Assembly (NCBI RefSeq): GCF_030409685.1
Contig: NZ_JAUFQJ010000024.1
Span: forward strand, 682,001-746,000
DNA length: 64,000 nt
Source: Ferruginibacter paludis
Lineage (GTDB): Bacteria; Bacteroidota; Bacteroidia; Chitinophagales; Chitinophagaceae
Reading direction: 5' to 3'
Shown: piece after piece, positions 60,791 through 64,000 of the stretch
Layout of the letters: every line of letters starts with the position of its first letter
How positions within the stretch are numbered: position 1 is the first letter of the stretch
The notes under the pieces: generated by a model
The model's database searches: none
What the model saw: the letters and a program-made list of their open reading frames with translations, nothing else
What the model was told of the DNA's origin: nothing
Position numbers and translations under genes: made by a program

Positions 60791-60798
60791 TAATTTTG
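60791..60798 (+). promoter_or_regulatory. -7 promoter element of murQ
   Basis: TAATTTTG followed by C matches TAnnTTTG in the 106-base gap between the divergent deoR and murQ genes. A TTGACA (60763-60768) lies upstream at 22 bases from the hexamer, a loose fit. The leader would be about 60 bases. Confidence 0.4.
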
Positions 60799-60864
60799 CG
60801 TGAATCTACATACTTTTACAAAAAAAACAGGAAAAAAACCGCAAAACTAACATAAACATAATTT

Positions 60865-61686
60865 ATGGTCCCTATTACTGAGCAGCCATCCCACCACAGA
60901 CACCTGGAAAATAAAAGCATCAAAGAGGTTACGGCATTAATTAATAATGAAAACGGAACCGTTACTGGTGCAATAGAAAAAGCCCTTCCTCAATTAAACG
61001 AGCTGATACAGGCCATTACAGATAAATTGAAAGCCGGGGGCAGGCTATTTTACCTTGGTGCCGGCAGCGGGGGAAGGCTTGCGGTGTTAGATGTGATTGA
61101 ATTACCTACCACCTTCGGGATAGAAAAAGGTATCGTAAATATTGTGCTTGCAGGCGGTATCGAACGCCTGGTTGAAGCAAGGGAAGAAATGGAAGATAAC
61201 TATAATGAAGGATGGGAAAAATTACTGCAGGAAGAAGTAAACTCAAAAGATATTGTATTGGGCATATCGGCAAGCGGCACAACTCCTTTCGTACTGGGTG
61301 CATTAGAAGCCTGCCGCAAAAATAACATCACCACCGGATGTATCGTTAGCAATCCTAATTCATCCATTAGTCAGCATGCCGATTACCCGGTGGAAGTAAT
61401 TACCGGTCCTGAAGTGATTACCGGCAGCACCCGTATGAAATGCGGTACCGCACAAAAAATAATTTTCGACATCATCAGTACCACAGTGATGATTCAGCTT
61501 GGCAGGGTAGAAGATAACCAGATGGTCCACGTACAATTGATCAATAAAAAAATAACTGATCGTGCAGTAAAAATGCTGATGCAGAAATCGGGCATAGCAG
61601 ATTATGCCGAAGCCGAATCGTTGCTGCTTGCAAACGGCAGCGTAAAAAAAGCCATGGATCAGTTCAATATGAATCTTCAGAAATAG
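60865..61686 (+). CDS. murQ: N-acetylmuramic acid 6-phosphate etherase
   Basis: A 273-residue SIS-domain enzyme that splits the lactyl ether of MurNAc-6-phosphate, giving GlcNAc-6-phosphate and D-lactate. Family motifs are FYLGAGSGGRLAVLD (about 55-70), SASGTTPFVLGAL and GPEVITGSTRMKCGTAQKI. Length fits the Bacteroidota form (about 270 residues). It is first in the divergent operon with a sugar transporter and a BadF-type kinase, which would supply its substrate. The released D-lactate could be used by a D-lactate dehydrogenase such as the one at 15305-16288, though that gene is far away. Confidence 0.95.
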   Translation: MVPITEQPSHHRHLENKSIKEVTALINNENGTVTGAIEKALPQLNELIQAITDKLKAGGRLFYLGAGSGGRLAVLDVIELPTTFGIEKGIVNIVLAGGIERLVEAREEMEDNYNEGWEKLLQEEVNSKDIVLGISASGTTPFVLGALEACRKNNITTGCIVSNPNSSISQHADYPVEVITGPEVITGSTRMKCGTAQKIIFDIISTTVMIQLGRVEDNQMVHVQLINKKITDRAVKMLMQKSGIADYAEAESLLLANGSVKKAMDQFNMNLQK

Positions 61687-61720
61687 ACTACTTTATTGAT
61701 TGCCGAAAAGCTCGTTGACT

Positions 61721-62977
61721 ATGCGCATCAAAAAACCAATTTTTATAATCGGCACTTTGTTTTTTGTATTTGGTTTTTTAACCTGGATCGGCTCCGTGTT
61801 AATCCCCTATCTTAAAATAGCCTGCCAGTTAAACAGCGTGGCTTCTTACCTGGTAGCATTTTCCTTTTATATTTCTTACATGGTAATGGCCATTCCGGCA
61901 GCGGCATTGTTGCAAAGGACAGGATATAAAAAAGGCATGACGTTGGGGTTGTTGCTGATGGCTGTTGGTGCAGCATTGTTTATTCCTGCAGCCTTATCCA
62001 GATCTTATATTTCATTTCTTACCGGTTTATTTATACAGGGAGCCGGGTTGGCTATTTTGCAAACCGCTTCCAATCCATATATTACTATTTTGGGGCCGAT
62101 GGAAAGTGCCGCACGGCGTATCAGCATTATGGGCATCTGCAATGGAATTGCGGGTGTAATCGCTCCGCTGATATTGGGTGCCATTATCTTACAGGATGCA
62201 GATGGTATAACGGCACGCCTTGCCGGGATGACCACAGACCAAAAAAAAGACGTATTAAATACTCTTGCTCATCGTGTAGTAGTGCCCTACCTGGTAATAG
62301 CCGTCGTGCTCGTAATATTAGCCATCCTGGTGCATTTATCCGGTCTCCCGGAACTGGATACCGATGAAGGGGATGAAGCAGTGGGTATTGCCAATCTTAG
62401 TAAAACAAGTATCCTTCAATTTCCGCATTTGCTGTTAGGTGTTGCCACACTGTTTTTATACGTAGGCGTAGAAGTAATTGCAGGCGATTCCATTATTAAT
62501 TATGGTCCTTCGCAGGGTATTCCGCTTTCGACTGCAAAATTCTTTACCAGCTGTACGCTTGGCTTTATGTTGCTTGGTTATGTGATAGGTATCATCGTTA
62601 TACCAAAATATATTTCCCAGGTAAGGGTGCTAAAAATATCTTCCTTGCTGGGGCTTATTTTTTCTTGTTTTGCCCTTTTAACCAGCGGGTATATATCTGT
62701 TGCTTTCATTGCTTTGCTGGGGCTGGCAAATTCACTGGTTTGGCCATCCATCTGGCCGCTCGCTATTAATGGCTTAGGGCGATTTACAAAAACCGGTTCG
62801 TCTTTGTTAATAGCAGCTGTTGGTGGAGGTGCGCTGTTGCCCTTATTGTACGGGTGGCTGGCGGGTCATTACTCACCGCAACACGCTTATGGCATGTTAC
62901 TTCCCTGCTACCTGTGCATTTTTTATTATGCCATAGCGGGTCATAAAATCGGATTACCAATAAAAACCTCTAAATGA
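61721..62977 (+). CDS. MFS sugar transporter of the FucP/GluP/NagP type
   Basis: A 418-residue inner-membrane symporter with about twelve helices. The starting region FFVFGFLTWIGSVLIPYLK and QTASNPYITILGP are typical of the fucose:H+ symporter family, in which NagP members carry GlcNAc. The ATG at 61721 (MRIKKPIFII) is used; seven upstream codons begin with a non-ATG. It lies 34 bases after murQ and overlaps the kinase gene by four bases (ATGA). GlcNAc or MurNAc is the probable cargo. Confidence 0.9.
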   Translation: MRIKKPIFIIGTLFFVFGFLTWIGSVLIPYLKIACQLNSVASYLVAFSFYISYMVMAIPAAALLQRTGYKKGMTLGLLLMAVGAALFIPAALSRSYISFLTGLFIQGAGLAILQTASNPYITILGPMESAARRISIMGICNGIAGVIAPLILGAIILQDADGITARLAGMTTDQKKDVLNTLAHRVVVPYLVIAVVLVILAILVHLSGLPELDTDEGDEAVGIANLSKTSILQFPHLLLGVATLFLYVGVEVIAGDSIINYGPSQGIPLSTAKFFTSCTLGFMLLGYVIGIIVIPKYISQVRVLKISSLLGLIFSCFALLTSGYISVAFIALLGLANSLVWPSIWPLAINGLGRFTKTGSSLLIAAVGGGALLPLLYGWLAGHYSPQHAYGMLLPCYLCIFYYAIAGHKIGLPIKTSK

Positions 62978-63819
62978 TACTTGTTGCTGACAGCGGTTCA
63001 ACCAAAACAAGCTGGTGCCTCTTAAATGAAAAAGCAGGTCCTGCCTTTTTTAATAGTGAAGGTTATAATCCTTATTTTGTAAACAGCAGTTACATTGTTC
63101 AGTCGCTAACTTTAGGCCTGCCATCCACCATACACCCGTTACAGATCAGCTATATTTATTTTTACGGTGCCGGTTGTTTTGAAGATAAGACGCACATTAT
63201 CAAAGACGCCCTGCGACTGGTTTTTCCAACGGCGACCCTTGCTGTGGGGCTTGATTTGTTAGGTTCTGCAAGAGCTGTATTGCATGATCAGCCTGGCTTT
63301 GCTGCTATATTGGGAACCGGTACCAATAGTTGCCTATATGACGGAAGAGCCATCACTGCCAATATAGATTCATTGGGCTATTTACTGGGAGATGAAGGCA
63401 GCGGATTTTACATTGGCAGGCAATTGCTGGGCGACTATATCCGGGAGTATATGCCTGCTGCGGTAAGGGCTGAATTTTTTGCCGCCTACGGCCTTACAAG
63501 AGAACAAATTATGGACAGGGTATATTCTGAAAAACTTCCTAACCGTTATTGCGCCGGCTTTGTACAGTTTATCTCTGTTAGCACAGCTGATAAAGAATAC
63601 ACCAACCAGCTGGTGAAAAATGCTTTCATTGATTTTTTTGAAAGGCTGGTGACCAAATACCCCAACTACAGGCAGTATAGTTTTAATTGCACCGGATCTG
63701 TTGGGTATGCTTTTAAAGATATTTTATCCGCAGTGGCAACCCTGTACGGCATGAAGCCAGGTGTAATTATACGAACGCCTATTGAAGGGCTGGCTAAATA
63801 TCATTCACTTCAAGGCTAA
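62974..63819 (+). CDS. BadF/BadG-family amino-sugar kinase (GlcNAc/MurNAc kinase-like)
   Basis: A 281-residue ASKHA-fold kinase. The phosphate-1 motif is VADSGSTKTSW (about 4-14), the second ATP motif AAILGTGTNSCLYDG (about 109-123) and GYLLGDEGSGFYIGR (about 132-146) is characteristic of bacterial N-acetylglucosamine kinases of this family. MurK of Clostridium and Tannerella belongs here and acts on MurNAc and GlcNAc. Translational overlap with the transporter and linkage to murQ support MurNAc/GlcNAc phosphorylation. Its stop overlaps the stop of the convergent symporter gene. Confidence 0.9.
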   Translation: MILVADSGSTKTSWCLLNEKAGPAFFNSEGYNPYFVNSSYIVQSLTLGLPSTIHPLQISYIYFYGAGCFEDKTHIIKDALRLVFPTATLAVGLDLLGSARAVLHDQPGFAAILGTGTNSCLYDGRAITANIDSLGYLLGDEGSGFYIGRQLLGDYIREYMPAAVRAEFFAAYGLTREQIMDRVYSEKLPNRYCAGFVQFISVSTADKEYTNQLVKNAFIDFFERLVTKYPNYRQYSFNCTGSVGYAFKDILSAVATLYGMKPGVIIRTPIEGLAKYHSLQG

Positions 63820-64000
63820 ACATTTTTACGGTTGCCTGTTAGCAAAGAAAAAACGGTTCCTGTTAAAAATATGGTGAGGGTGCCAATTACAATTACCATA
63901 TTGGTATGAAAGCTGCTTCGGATACCGGAAAGGCTTTCCGGAATTAGGGAAGGAAATGTCATCCAGGCAATTACCAGCACCCCAATAATAACGGCCATTA
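63816..64000 (-). CDS. Sodium:solute symporter, C-terminal fragment
   Basis: Only the last 61 codons lie in the window; the gene continues past the right edge. Two hydrophobic helices are visible (VIIGVLVIAWMTFPSL and NMVIVIGTLTIFLTGTVFSL) with a LSGIRSSFHTNM loop between, the usual end of SSS-family transporters in Bacteroidota. Such symporters occur with MurNAc or sialic-acid genes, so it may be another uptake route of this locus. The family call rests on the C-terminus only. Confidence 0.65.
   Translation of the reverse strand, partial: MAVIIGVLVIAWMTFPSLIPESLSGIRSSFHTNMVIVIGTLTIFLTGTVFSLLTGNRKNV

Noticed and set aside
1..64000. CRISPR arrays, insertion sequences, prophage
   Set aside because: No regularly spaced repeats, transposase, integrase or phage structural genes were seen anywhere in the window.

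Overview
This 64 kb window is a chromosomal segment from a member of the Bacteroidota, most likely a Chitinophagaceae-like organism. Signs of this are two SusC/SusD outer-membrane pairs, one led by an ECF sigma factor and a FecR anti-sigma factor; promoters of the TTG-N19..23-TAnnTTTG type; weak Shine-Dalgarno sites at most genes; an IPExxxVDY-type protein; and a Rho factor with a long low-complexity insertion. I see no CRISPR array, insertion sequence, prophage or integrase. The genus is an inference.

Bases 1-25.8k are mostly housekeeping and mixed genes. In order: the start of gcvT, a PadR-PspC envelope-stress pair with a probable PadR operator over its promoter, a small heat-shock protein, feoB, a secreted M28 peptidase with a PDZ domain, an IPExxxVDY protein and phhB. 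A selenium operon follows (mnmH, a secreted Pro/Ala-rich protein, selD) for making 2-selenouridine in tRNA. Then come half of an MFS transporter, rho, a probable rod-shaped non-coding RNA with its own terminator, a D-lactate dehydrogenase, asnS, a frameshifted acetyltransferase, a zinc alcohol dehydrogenase, tRNA-Phe, a PepSY membrane protein, a nitrilase-family enzyme, a cofactor-site-less relative of nitrite/sulfite reductases, and a secreted dehydrogenase/cytochrome c lipoprotein.

Bases 25.8k-46.4k form one minus-strand carbohydrate locus. ECF sigma, FecR, SusC (with STN domain), SusD and a SusE-position lipoprotein provide regulated uptake. Twelve genes follow: a GMC oxidoreductase with a four-cysteine cluster, its gluconate-2-dehydrogenase-subunit-3-like partner, a Gfo/Idh/MocA oxidoreductase, a DUF1080 protein (3-keto-disaccharide hydrolase family), a DUF695-like protein, a hexulose-phosphate-synthase-like protein, a zinc-type dehydrogenase, an SDR, a TIM-barrel isomerase, a YhcH protein, an exported DapA-like protein and a PhoPQ-related hydrolase. 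The gene set suggests oxidation of glycosides to 3-keto forms, cleavage of the oxidised glycoside, and later reduction or isomerisation. A plus-strand promoter and terminator in the leader of susC predict a short antisense RNA, the layout known for Bacteroides PUL-repressing sRNAs.

Bases 46.7k-64k form an amino-sugar locus. On the minus strand are SusC, SusD, a GH20 beta-N-acetylhexosaminidase, two tandem paralogous proteins joining a beta-propeller to an unrecognised glycosidase-like domain, and a membrane acyltransferase of the heparan-alpha-glucosaminide type. A DeoR-family regulator sits between this operon and a divergent set (murQ, a FucP/NagP-type MFS transporter, a BadF/MurK-type kinase); a sodium:solute symporter is cut by the right edge. 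Together they would take up, cleave and metabolise GlcNAc/MurNAc-containing glycans. The tandem propeller-hydrolase pair and the two predicted small RNAs are the least explained parts of the window.
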